A DNA stretch of 64,000 nt from Terramyces sp. JEL0728 (taxonomy: Eukaryota; Chytridiomycota; Chytridiomycetes; Rhizophydiales; Terramycetaceae), in contig JADIIU010000014.1 of the NCBI GenBank assembly GCA_027603945.1, forward strand, positions 1 through 64,000. The letters are read 5' to 3'. Positions within the stretch are counted from its first letter, which is position 1, and the number at the start of each line of letters is the position of its first letter. The notes beneath the pieces were generated by a model. It searched no databases. It was not told the origin of the DNA and saw nothing but the letters and a program-made list of their open reading frames with translations. Shown here one piece after another: positions 35,106-45,724 of the stretch. Both the position numbers and the translations under genes were made by a program.

Positions 35106-36393
35106 ATGGATTTCGATTTCCTCTTGCCTCCTCCTCCAGCTTCATGGGACTCTTCCAAAGATGTCAAGCTGCACAAAAGATTAGCCAAAGTTCTCTTGAA
35201 ACCAATTGAACCTGCCGGCCATGCATTCATGGGCAGAGTTCGTCGTCACAAAGCAAACCGCACTCTTGCAGAAGACTATGAGTTGAATCAAGCACTATTG
35301 GAAGCCCAAGGCGATAACGAAGATGAAGAAGAAGATGAACCAGAATCCAAGAAACTTTTGGCATCCGATCCAGTAAAATATTTTTTGATTATAGAGCAAA
35401 TGGAGAGACCAAGATCATTATGCTGTTATGGGGTTGTCAAAGAAACGTTATTTGGCTACCGATGATGATATTAAGAGAGCATATCGCCGTAAAGTATTGA
35501 AACACCATCCTGATAAGAAAGGAGGACACGATTCTTTCTTCAAATGTATTCAGAAAGCTTGGGAAGTGTTGACAGATCCAAAGAAAAGACGTCAATGGGA
35601 CTCATGCGACCCTACTTTCGACGAAACTATTCCAAATCCAAAAGATGCGGGAGACTTTTTCGAAATCTATGGTCCAAAGTTCCATAGTGAGGCTCGTTTC
35701 TCAAAAGATCCTGTTGTTCCTTCATTTGGTGGTGCCGACTCTTCCAGAGAAGAAGTAGAAGCATTCTACCAGTTCTGGTAATTCTTTATTAACCTAAGGC
35801 TGAACTTTGAATCTTGGAGAACATTTGAAAGAAGAGATGAAGAAGATACTGATAAAGCCGGGTCTAGAGAAGAAAAAAGATGGTTGGACAAGAAGAACGT
35901 AGCAGCCCGCAAGAAGCACAAGAAGGAAGATATTCAAAGAGTGAACAAATTTGTTGACCAAGCCTTCAACCTTGATCCTCGTATCAAGGCATTTAAAGCT
36001 GCAGAAAAATATGCAAAGAATGCCAAGAAGAGAGAAAAGGAAGCTGCCGAAACTGAGGCCGCAAGACTCGCTGAAGAAGCCAAAATTGCTAAAGAAAAGG
36101 AGGAAGAAGAACTCAAACTTAAGCAGCAAAACCAAAAGAAAGACAAAGAAGCAGTCAAAAATGCAATCAAAAAAGAAAAGAAGACTGTAAGAAGATTGTT
36201 CAGAGATAACAACAGCTTCTTGACTGCTGGTGCTGACGCTTCTGCGGTTGCTGTCCAAACGGAAAAGGTTGAAGCTGCTCTCAACTCCAACAATTTGGAT
36301 TATTTAACTGAACTCCGCACTAAATTTGAAAAAGCATTAACCGTTGGTAATGATGCTGTTGTCAAGGTATTGGCAAATGCAAAGCCAATTTAA
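35106..36393 (+). CDS. ZUO1: Zuotin (ribosome-associated J-protein, DNAJC2/MPP11)
   Basis: Ribosome-associated complex J-protein that triggers Hsp70 on nascent chains. Two introns (35373-35394, 35778-35798) give 414 residues. J domain from about residue 92: DQDHYAVMGLSKKRYLATDD with HHPDKK as the HPD loop. Then the zuotin homology domain (DPTFDETIPNPKDAGDFFEI, FNLDPRIKAFK) and a long charged helix for ribosome binding. Like yeast Zuo1 it lacks the two C-terminal SANT domains of animal MPP11. AATAAA occurs about 25 bp after the stop. Confidence 0.95.
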
Positions 36394-36442
36394 AGTTTGC
36401 AATAGAACTTTGAATAAATTCGGCATTTCATCATGCAGTTTA

Positions 36443-38176
36443 TTAGGTTTTTCCTTCAAGCTCACTTAATTTTTTCAACAGGGTTTCATTCTCTTTTTGC
36501 TTTTCTTCTAATTGTGTAACTGCTTTGATAAATCCAACTTCCAAATCCTGCAACCCAATCAATAATTCCGTCAAGTTTGAATCAGTATTGTTGGCTGATT
36601 TCTCTAATACGTATGATTTAAGTTTTGTTATAACCCCCGGTGTGTTTTGGCCTGGTGGAGGCGAAAGATGGGCAATTTTCTTCCACGCTACAGACAGTTT
36701 TTCTTTTTGCTGGTTTTGGAACAATTCACTAAGGGAATTGTTGGAGCTGCGTTCAACAACTGATGAGCTGGTTGAAAGATGGCTTGGCTTTGGTACAAAC
36801 TCTGGCTTTAGAGGATCGTCGCCAGACTTTGGTGGCGGTGGATAGAACATTGATTTATGTAAAGATTTACGGTTTTCGTTTACTTCATGGTCGGTACCAG
36901 AATTGGTTTTTCGAAGGGTTCCGACGCCAATCTGGACAATTTTTTGTGGTTTGTTCAACATAATTTGTGGGCGGTATTCGCCTCCAATAGACGATGAAAG
37001 ACTGAGAAGCATATGCTGAACAATTGGATCTACTTCGGTATTATCTACAGAATATCTTGGCGGAGGTGGAACTAGATTAAAAACTGCCTTACTGACTTGG
37101 TCTGCTTTAAATTTGGTGATGATTTCGCACACTTCATTGCACTGGGCTTGCATTGCAACTTCCAACGGTTTTTTCCCGCTTTTGTTTGTTCGTTCAGTAT
37201 CTGCTCCTCTCATCAACAGCCACTTTGTGCTTTCTTTTGAGTTTCTGCTGGCAGCAACATGAAGAGGTGTATTTCCACCTACATTTGTAGAGTGTATATT
37301 CGCACCGAAATCAGTCAAGAGAGCGACAATGCAATCAAAGTTGTTTAGTGCCGCCTTTGTTAAAACATGCTTACCTGATGGAGTGGTCCTCGTCCATGTT
37401 CATCAAAGTTTTCAGTGTTTGCCTTTGCAAGCAGTAATCTTAAAACACACTCGGAATTACCGGCTGTTGCAGCGTAGTAGATTGGAGTAAGCCCCAAAGC
37501 GTCCTGCACGTCCACCCAGGCACCAAATTGGATCAACGTCTGCGTTACGTAAATCTAACCTTTAAAGCCAAGCATTTGTTGTGCATTGCAGCAAGATGTA
37601 ACGGTGTTTTCCAATTGTCCTTGTCTCCCTGAGTCAATGTAAATTACCAATCTGTAATCCAAGAATGCCCCATTGTCCATTAGCCACATAATCATCTGTT
37701 GGTCGTTATTCATTGCTGCAGATGCAATTGGGGTTTCTGTGTTGATAAAAATTTACCTTGGTCCAGTAAGAAATTGAAATCGAAATTCTTTGTGGTTTTT
37801 TCTTTAACCTTATCTAATCCACCCTTTTGAATATCGTCCAACATCTTCCTTTGTTTCTTTGGATCGGCAGTATCCGCGCCAATTTTGGTTTTCAACTGGA
37901 AATCAATTTGACACTAAATTAACTGAAAATTACGGTTTGATCCAAATGGTATGAGCCAGCTGTATTTCTCTCATCTAAATATTTGCCCTGCTTTCCATCC
38001 TTTCCGTGCAGTAGCAAACCATAATTTAATACATCCTTGACATCTGAACACACTTTTTCTTCCAGCTGTTTCTTTACCGTAGCAATTAAATCGTTGCTGT
38101 TTATTCGAATAGCTTTTTGTAGCTTTAAGGATGGAATCGTTATCCTCAATACTACCGTTTCAGTCGCTGCTGCCAT
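36443..38176 (-). CDS. SHANK-like protein: SPN-type N-terminus plus ankyrin repeats
   Basis: Five introns (37914-37933, 37737-37756, 37629-37647, 37540-37559, 37355-37374) give 544 residues. The start VVLRITIPSLKLQKAIRI, then LNYGLLLHGKDGKQGKYLDE and QIDFQLKTKIG, follows the ubiquitin-like SPN domain of SHANK (VVRVGIPDLQ, LNYGLF, GKFLDEERLL). About five or six ankyrin repeats come next (WKTPLHLAAMHN, LGLTPIYYAATAGNSE, GRGPLHQA|ALNNFD, GNTPLHVAASRNSKESTKWL). No PDZ or SH3. The C-terminal 250 residues are Pro-rich and end in a coiled coil. Scaffold role is inferred from architecture only. AATAAA overlaps the stop (36439-36444). Confidence 0.78.
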
Positions 38177-38548
38177 TCTGTTTGAAAAAGAATAAACGAA
38201 TGACGTGTCCTGTCAAAAATTTAATCACCTCATTTGACAGCTAAAATTTTGATTTCATATCACTTTATTATGCTTCATATTCTTTGTGGTTGCAGATATC
38301 GCCTGCAATGGCGGCTTTGGCGTAGCAATGCAAACCATGATCAATCGTGGGAGATTTATCATGCGCACGGTTAGCCTCAGATTTAGGTTGCAGTAATAAA
38401 CACTACCGGAAATCGTTTTAGTTTGACTGCTATTATAATAGCTGAAGTTCAATTTGGCGAATATTTGAATCTAGTAGTATATCAGGAATAATTAGAGATT
38501 ATAATTCGCTCTCCTCATAAATAATCCTCTTGAAATTTTCCAACCGAA
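38177..38548. other. Divergent intergenic region
   Basis: About 370 bp between the SHANK-like gene and THOC5. A 65-codon minus frame at 38255-38452 has no family and no intron partner, so it was not called. Probably the two promoters. Confidence 0.45.
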
Positions 38549-40060
38549 ATGTCCTCAAAAATAGATCTCATTTCTCAATTGCAGCAATTAGAAAATGTAC
38601 CTACAATTAATGTCAGATTCCAGAAAATAATGACCGAATGATGATTCTATTTTTTGAGCTGCTTCAATTCTACAAATCCGAATTGAATAAAATCAAAGAT
38701 TTGAAATCAGAGTCAGCTACAGAAAAGGGAAAGCTCGATAATTTATATCTTGCTCTACAGAATTTGAACTACGAAATTGATTATTTAAATAGAGAGGTTC
38801 AAAAGTATGATTCGATCGATTATTCTTATCAAAACTTGGAAATGAAACCGCTGGAGGAATTTCTCAGGAATTATACTCATGTGGACGACCATTCAACAAT
38901 GATTGCGAGATTAGAGGACGAGCTGCAGGAGAGAAAAACATTGCAGAAAGAATTGGAAACTGTTCGAGATGAAAGAAACAAATTCAATACTGCTCTCAGC
39001 ACGAAAAAGGATGAACTTGAACAGTTAAACAAAGATCTGGAGGAATTGATCCAAGTACATCAAATCTAAAATAGTTTACTCTACCAATCCAAGAAAGACA
39101 TGGGTTAACTGTTACCGAGGACATTAATCTTTACCAACAAGCAGAGAAGCTTTCATTCCCACTTTATTGCTTGTTCAAACACCTAGTTGGATACGATTCG
39201 GTATATCCTGGTATGATAAAGTACGAAATTGTAGGCGCTCTGAATGAAAGTTACAAACCTAATGTGTCCAATTTTTATGATCAACACCCTGTGCAACTCA
39301 AATTAATATTCAATTCGCAAATCAGTCTACTCTTCAAGTTCCTACCGATCCTAGATATCGCTGTTGTGGAGACTGTTGTTTCTGTTCGCAACATACATCC
39401 GGATTTTCAAACATCTCACCTATTTCCTGGAGACGATGGACAAACTTCGCCAAATCCAGCAAATGAGTATTTGGACGATGGGTATATTAATTCTAACAAA
39501 GAAATTTTGCTTTTTCTGCAGAACATGCCACTGGAAATGCTTATAGCTGGGCCCAAGTCCTCTGCGGTTTAAATTACCCTACCAACGATCAATTTGGCTT
39601 GTCCAAAAACAAAAATTATGTGGATAACAAGCCGATTATCTCCGAGTTAAATGGACTGCTGTTGGAAAGAAAATCAAAATTGGACACCATCAGCAAAGTA
39701 TTGGAACCACTGGCACAGGGAAAGTTGCAGATGAAAGCGAAAATTACTGGGTTCCACCTGGTACTTTCTTTTAATACTAGAGCAAAACTAAATACAAATG
39801 CAATCTCACAATCAACGATCACATCTTTGGAGTTTTGATATCTTTACCTTTTACATATCCGGTAGATGTCTGTACCTTTGAAATAGTATCCTATCACTAT
39901 AAAAATGAAAGCAAACCAATCACATCAGAGCTAAAAGTAATCTAATCTAACTTAGGAAATTTCAGAAAGTGTAGAAAGTAACGTTGACAAAGATGAACAT
40001 GTAATCCACCACCAAATCACCAATCTAGTCCAATTACTATACGATTTTACAAAGAAATAA
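38549..40060 (+). CDS. THOC5: THO complex subunit 5
   Basis: mRNA export factor of TREX. Five introns (38597-38616, 39055-39074, 39482-39501, 39761-39780, 39937-39955) give 470 residues. N-terminal coiled coil (LYLALQNLNYEIDYLNREVQ), then a conserved core: LPIQERHGL region, LSFPLYCLFKHLVGY, and the highly specific LFPGDDGQTSPNPANEY followed, after splicing, by NAYSWAQVLCGLNYP, matching human LYPGDHGKKTPNPANQY and YLWVQKLGGLHFP. Shorter than the human protein (683). The stop TAA lies inside an AATAAA (40056-40061). Confidence 0.91.
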
Positions 40061-40073
40061 ATTCAGATTTATT

Positions 40074-40757
40074 TTACACACTTTGTCCAATGAGCTTTGC
40101 GAATTGAGAAATGTCCGGACACGGCTGCTGTAAATCAAATGAAAAGGCAGGGTGTATGCCCAACCAAGACACAGCAGATACATCCAAATTCAAATGAATC
40201 ACCGTGTCCAACTTTTTGTTTCCGTTGAGACACTTCGAAATAAATACTTGAACGACAGGATCAGTACCGACATTCAAAGTAGCAGCCATATAAGTTAGAG
40301 TAATCGGTAATACGAAATCAGTCGTAGCCCTAGTTGGAAAACGAATATTCGAAACGAACCCATTGCCTTGAAATGAAGGAATTACTTTTCCAGACGAATC
40401 CTTTACTTGCAAATTCACACTGATATTTCTAATGCCAATATTGATATAGCTAGGAGAGTATACAGAGACGTTAGTGGCAGTGTCAAAAGACAGGGTAATT
40501 TGACTCTGTGATAGCAAATTTTGTGCGTTTTGTTGTGATACTGGGACATTATTTACTAGTAATCCTTGTGAGTTTGCTGGGATGTAAGGATTCCCAACAT
40601 TTAATTGTGGGAGGGAAGGAAATACAAAATATAGCCCAACGCCAAGGAGAATCAAGATGATTAGGAAAGTTGCGATGCAGCTTCTCCTTCTTTCAAAGCA
40701 GCAGCACACTCTTCTTTTCCGTTTGAACTCCTGATAGTCCTCGCCATGTTTGTCCAT
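40074..40757 (-). CDS. Single-pass membrane protein with LEA-2-like outer domain
   Basis: Single exon, 227 residues. A basic cytosolic start with a Cys cluster (RVCCCFERRRSC) precedes one membrane helix (IATFLIILILLGVGLYFVF) and a beta-rich domain (ATNVSVYSPSYINIGIRNIS, FPTRATTDFVLPITLTY) typical of LEA14/WHy-like folds in fungal membrane proteins. The Cys cluster could be palmitoylated (inference). Convergent with THOC5, 13 bp between stops. Function unknown. Confidence 0.75.
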   Translation of the reverse strand: MDKHGEDYQEFKRKRRVCCCFERRRSCIATFLIILILLGVGLYFVFPSLPQLNVGNPYIPANSQGLLVNNVPVSQQNAQNLLSQSQITLSFDTATNVSVYSPSYINIGIRNISVNLQVKDSSGKVIPSFQGNGFVSNIRFPTRATTDFVLPITLTYMAATLNVGTDPVVQVFISKCLNGNKKLDTVIHLNLDVSAVSWLGIHPAFSFDLQQPCPDISQFAKLIGQSV

Positions 40758-41123
40758 TTTTGAAGTTTTTGTAACAGTTTCGCATATTTATACCCCCATT
40801 GCCGTGGCGGTTCAAAGGGATTACAAAGAGCGTACGAATGAAGCCTAATTGACGGTACTTGGTAGATTCAGTATGGTGCCAATTGTATACAATATTACGG
40901 CAGTGCTGATGCATGGATATAACTCAAAGTCATTGGCATTACCACACACTAGCAGCTTGCATTCTGAAAGCATCCACTGTCTCGATCCGTTCTGTAATCA
41001 AACCGGTGCAGTAAGAATGGACTAAGCATCTACCAGCTTGATCTGATCATTCAAGCCACAGTCTTACATAAGCTTTATTTCAAAAAAAAATCCACCCCAC
41101 CTTGAACGAATAATTTGACCCAA
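40758..41123. other. Divergent intergenic region
   Basis: About 370 bp between the LEA-2-like gene and the PABA synthase gene. No supported frame or RNA gene seen. Confidence 0.45.
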
Positions 41124-43575
41124 ATGCCAACAGAATCCAATGAATCTCCCAGGATACTCATAATTGACAATTATGATTCATATACTTTTAATCTATATCA
41201 ATATTTTACAGCGTGCAATAAACAAGAACCGGTGGTGATCAGGAATAATCAATTTGAATGGTAACGATTGGTTAATAAGGCGTGGATTCAAAAAAGATAT
41301 CTTGCCATATTTTGACGCTATTGTGATATCACCAGGTACATTTTAGATGATTTTAGGTCCTGGTAATCCAAATTCAAAACATGTATTCAATATTTTGATG
41401 TTAGGATTTTGGTATTTGCTCAGATATTTTGTTAGAATGCGATTTACCTATACTTGGAGTATGTTTGGGACATCAAGGATTGGCTGCCGTCCTTGGAGGA
41501 AAGGTATATTGTATTAATGAGGTGGTAAAAGCGGATCCCCCCATGCATGGCAGACTATCATCTATTCTACACGATGGGAAAGGGCTTTTTAAAGGAATCC
41601 CTTCTCCATTCCGCGCAGTGAGATATCACTCTCTCACAGTTTGCCCCAAGAGTTGGTTTTTGCTCACATAGATTTACCAGATGAGCTGGAATTAACTGCT
41701 TGGGTAGATGACAATAGCAAAGAGCCAAATATCATGGGGTTAATCCACAAAACGAAACAGATCTGGACAGTTCAGTTTCATCCTGAATCAATCTGTACGG
41801 AATATGGACAGACACTAGTATCAAACTTTTGTGAGATTGTGCAAAATTCATGGCAAAAGGTATGTCGCCGTTGACAATAGAAACCAGCAGTTTACAGCGC
41901 GCTTCCTGAAAATTTGAAATCTATGACTGTAATTCCTCCACCACTTGTATCGAAAACGACTCCAAAGACCAATTACAAAGCGATTGTTGAGAAACTATCG
42001 TATGCGAATTCAAAAGATGTATTTGAATTGCTATTTTCCAAGTTAGAAAAGTCATTTTGGTTGGATTCCGCCAAAGTTGAAAAAGGTCTCAGTAGATATT
42101 CCTTTATGGGCAGCTGTGATGGTCCAGAGTGGTAAATTGATGATTAACAAAGCTTCACTATTGAATACGATTTAAGTAGACGATTGGTGACCAAAACAGG
42201 ACACACCGCTGAGAAATTAAAGATAGCGGACAATGACACATTCTTTAAATACCTTGCAGAGATTGTAAATGATACGAGCATTGCCCAAGAAAACATCGAA
42301 TGTGCCCACCCAGTAGATATTCCGTTCATTGGCGGATTGGTTGGATATATCGGATATGAAATGAAAGCAGAAAGTATGAAATACCATCCGGCCCAAGAAC
42401 AGTTTATTACAGAGTCTGCAAGAGCAGTCCCTGATTCCAGCTTTATTTTCACAGATAGAGTTGTGATATTTGATCACCAAGAAAATTTAATTTATTTATC
42501 AGCTCTGGTGAACACTGGTGTCAGCAACTCTAGAAAGATACAGAACGAATGGCTCAAAGAAACAACGTCCATGATCAATTCGATTGATTCCGATTTTTCT
42601 TCTCAATATCTTGATAAGCAACTTGTAAAAATACCGCAAATCAAACTGTGCCATGAAAAGAACGAATATATTCGCAATATCAACAAATCCTTGGAGAATA
42701 TCATTGAAGGAGAGACTTACGAAGTATGTTTAACCACACAGCTAAAGGTGGATATTAAAAAACCACATCCTCATCCGTTTGAAATGTACAAACACTTGCG
42801 CAAGAGAAATCCAGCTCCATATGGGTCCTACTTGTCCCTTGGAAATGGATTGTTCATAACTTCATCCTCACCAGAGCGATTTTTGCGCATAACCAACAAT
42901 TCTATTTCAATGAAACCTATTAAAGGGACACTTCAAAGGGCTACAAGAATTAACTTTGCTGGAAATGAACAGGAAATTGAATTGGAGAATCAGAGGAGAT
43001 GCAACCACTTGGCAAACAGTGAAAAAGATCAAAGCGAAAACTTGATGGTATTTATGGCTAATCTAGATTGTTGACTTGATTCGAAACGATCTGAACCAAA
43101 TCAGTATACCCAATTCGGTATCCGTGCCGCATTTAATGGTTGTGGAATCTTATGCTACGGTTCATCAGTTGGTGTCGACTGTAGAGTCTGTACTTAGACC
43201 CGACTTGAATCCAGTAGATGCAATAATGAGATGCTTCCCGCCAGGTATTCTTTTCTAATCTCAGGTTCTATGACTGGTGCCCCTAAACTACGCACAGTTC
43301 AAATTATCGAAACTCTTGAAAATATACCGAGAGGGCCGTACTCTGGAGTAATCGGTTTCTTTTCTGTAACTGGGCAATCCGATTTTAGTGTTGTTATTCG
43401 TACTGCTGTATTCCATGATGAAGGCGATAAAACCAGTGTGTCTATCGGGGCTGGTGGTGCGATTGTTGCGCTGTCAAACCCAGAAGAAGAATTTGACGAG
43501 ATGATTCTTAAAGCGCAATCTGTATTGCCGAGTTTAAATGATACTTTTAGTTCTCACTTTGCTAAATCTGAATAA
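41124..43575 (+). CDS. ABZ1: Bifunctional para-aminobenzoate (ADC) synthase, PabA-PabB fusion
   Basis: Makes 4-amino-4-deoxychorismate from chorismate and glutamine for folate. Eight introns (41261-41279, 41336-41356, 41383-41404, 41652-41671, 41860-41880, 42132-42152, 43048-43066, 43245-43264) give 762 residues. Glutaminase half: [23 protein letters not shown] (formed by splicing), catalytic Cys in [11 protein letters not shown], and VQFHPESI. Synthase half: [62 protein letters not shown] and [16 protein letters not shown]. The K in PIKGT, where anthranilate synthases have T, supports PABA rather than anthranilate. Marks a folate-making organism. Confidence 0.95.
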
Positions 43576-43614
43576 TAATAGTAATTAACTTTGCTTTCTT
43601 TTTTGCAATCTAAA

Positions 43615-45258
43615 ATGAGGGTTGTTCTGGAAAGCTTGGAATCACACAGTTTTGGTAAGCAAATTTAATAAAAGAAACGATGCGGACAAAGATTGTGTTT
43701 GTATTATGGGGATTCATGGTGTTTCTAATACCGCTATGGCTATCGCTGACGCAAGTACAACGCTCTCCTATTCCTCATGAAAATATCCAAGGGTTGCAAG
43801 TAAAAGTAATATTAATCACAGTGGGATTCAACTGTTAAACTGGAAATTAGTTTGAAATCAAAATTAAATGGAAATGATATAGCAGATATCCAAAACAAAG
43901 TAAACAAAGTTTTGGATCAATCCAAGATATATTTACAAATAAGTAATGGGCAATCAAAGGACAATTTACCTGGGAGATATGCTTTTGAAATAGTTTGCTC
44001 GGAAGAGAATCTTCTTGCAATAAAAGAGTATCGTCAAATTATTCTGCATTTACAGGACTGCTCAACAGGTACGACCGAATTAACAAGATTCAATCAAATA
44101 CAAAACAGTATCAGTGCTATCGAGTGTATTTGCAGAGAAGAATCAACTGGAAAAAGAAAAGATCAAAATCCTGAAATACTCGCCAGAATATCAGGTGGTA
44201 TTTAGTTTACTGGTGGGCAACCCTGCAGACGGGCCATTAAACTGGGATATCCAACCTGTGGTTGATGACTACTTTGTGCCAATGATTTCAAAACTGTCCA
44301 ATCTAACATCATTCAGCATCAGTTCGCAAATCCAGTACTATTCCACCTTGCCTCTTTCTCCGCCAAAGACAAATATTGGCGGAAAAGAAGTTTTTAAATT
44401 ATATCCAAAGGATTTGACTCACTTTATCAATTCTGCCGAGTGGAATTTAGGTAATTTTGGTTTAAAGAAAGCGTCGGCTGTATCTTCCAATCCACCCATC
44501 CATTTTATTGTGTATGTTCCTCCAAAACAATCCAGTCCACTTCAAATATTCCATTCTGACGGATCAGTGTTGGAAAGTAATGCCTTTCTCATTCCACAAT
44601 TTGGGGGTATTCTAATTCGAAACCCATCCGCACAAATAACTGCTGGTGATCTTCAATCGATAATGGAATTATTCGCTCAGCAACTGCGACAATTATTAGG
44701 TGTATCGCCAATCAGCACAGCAAAACTTTTAAAAATCATGGTACTTTGGCAATGATATTAGAATGGTTTCAAAATTGTAATCGACAAACCAACCTACGGT
44801 ATTACTGACTGGGAACTAGATCGTCTCATTCGGAATAGAATCAATCAAAATGTCATCAACGCGGTTTCGACTTTATACTCGCTCTCGAATCTTTTATCCT
44901 CAATGTCAAATATGGCAGTGCTATCGCATATTACAGAGTTAGTAACCAGCTCGTTGAACTCTGTCGATAAAGTACTTTTTTGTTTTATATAGGTATCCAA
45001 AATGGTTGCTTCTGGGGATTTCAACAGCGCTTCGTTACAAGCAAAATCAGCTATTTCAAATGCAGAAAAGGCTTTCTTTGACCCAACAATGGTTTCACTG
45101 CTATATTTCCCAATTGAACATATGCTAGCTATCTACACGTAAGTTTTGCTTAACCTAGCCCATTCTTTCTTCCCATCGCAATGCCTCTAATATCCGCATT
45201 GGTTAAAGAATTGAAAATATTAAAGAATGCCAGACTAAAGAAGGTTAAAACAGATTAA
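43615..45258 (+). CDS. GPI17: GPI transamidase subunit PIG-S/Gpi17
   Basis: ER membrane subunit of the complex that attaches GPI anchors. Six introns (43655-43674, 43800-43821, 44069-44087, 44741-44761, 44972-44992, 45139-45158) give 506 residues. One membrane helix near the start (IVFVLWGFMVFLIPLWLSLT), a long lumenal domain with VVFSLLVGNPADGPLNWDI and EWNLGNFGLKK-type blocks, and a second helix at the end (YFPIEHMLAIYT joined to PFFLPIAMPL) before a basic tail. Two membrane anchors at the ends is the PIG-S topology. An internal ATG at 43680 would skip the first exon and also keeps frame. Confidence 0.88.
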
Positions 45259-45263
45259 ATATA

Positions 45264-45692
45264 TTACTTTTCCAATTCTTCAATTACTTTTGGGATAAAC
45301 TCTTCCATGCCAACTGCATCCGCGTCGTTTCCGGATGTACTAATTCCTTTAATCCTTGGGTCAAACTGAACTCTTTTTACAGATTCTCCTTTGGCTTTCA
45401 AAATATCTTCGACAGTTCCTGGAGGGGATTGCGAATCAAACCAGCCCAGATGATCCGCTATCAAATGTGTGTTCTCACATCCATCGCATTTTATCATTAC
45501 CACCCCTTTTGTATAAGCAAGCTTTGACATGGACTTGAATTGTCTATGGGAACATACTTTACAAGTGAACCCTATTATTAATCTTTCTTGTTGTGCAGGC
45601 GGTGTTGAATTGAATCTAACAGGAGTAAACCGAGTAGTTACATTGAAATTTAGTGGTCGGTGTATTGCTTTCCTTAGAATTAACCTGAACAT
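45264..45692 (-). CDS. TIM15: Mitochondrial Hsp70 escort protein TIM15/ZIM17 (DNLZ)
   Basis: Zinc-finger chaperone that keeps matrix Hsp70 soluble. Single exon, 142 residues. N-terminus MFRLILRKAIHRPLNFNVTT is a basic, Ser/Thr/Phe-rich mitochondrial presequence. Core: FTCKVCSHRQFKSMSKLAYT, a second Cys pair CDGCEN, and HLIADHLGWFDS, the zf-DNL signature. Ends five bp from the PIG-S stop (convergent) and starts 32 bp from the divergent NOP14 start. Means the organism keeps mitochondrial protein import. Confidence 0.95.
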   Translation of the reverse strand: MFRLILRKAIHRPLNFNVTTRFTPVRFNSTPPAQQERLIIGFTCKVCSHRQFKSMSKLAYTKGVVMIKCDGCENTHLIADHLGWFDSQSPPGTVEDILKAKGESVKRVQFDPRIKGISTSGNDADAVGMEEFIPKVIEELEK

Positions 45693-45724
45693 TTTTGGAA
45701 AATTTTTTGTTATTTTTTTTTGAA

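Noticed and set aside
35794..36293. Two long minus-strand frames rich in Phe/Leu/Ser
   Set aside because: Antisense shadows of the charged Lys/Glu helix of zuotin.
38255..38452. 65-codon minus frame between the SHANK-like gene and THOC5
   Set aside because: No family, no partner exon; lies in a shared promoter.
41124..43575. Anthranilate synthase (TRP2/TRP3 fusion)
   Set aside because: Order glutaminase then synthase, GLGHQGLA-type glutaminase and PIKG motif fit PABA synthase.
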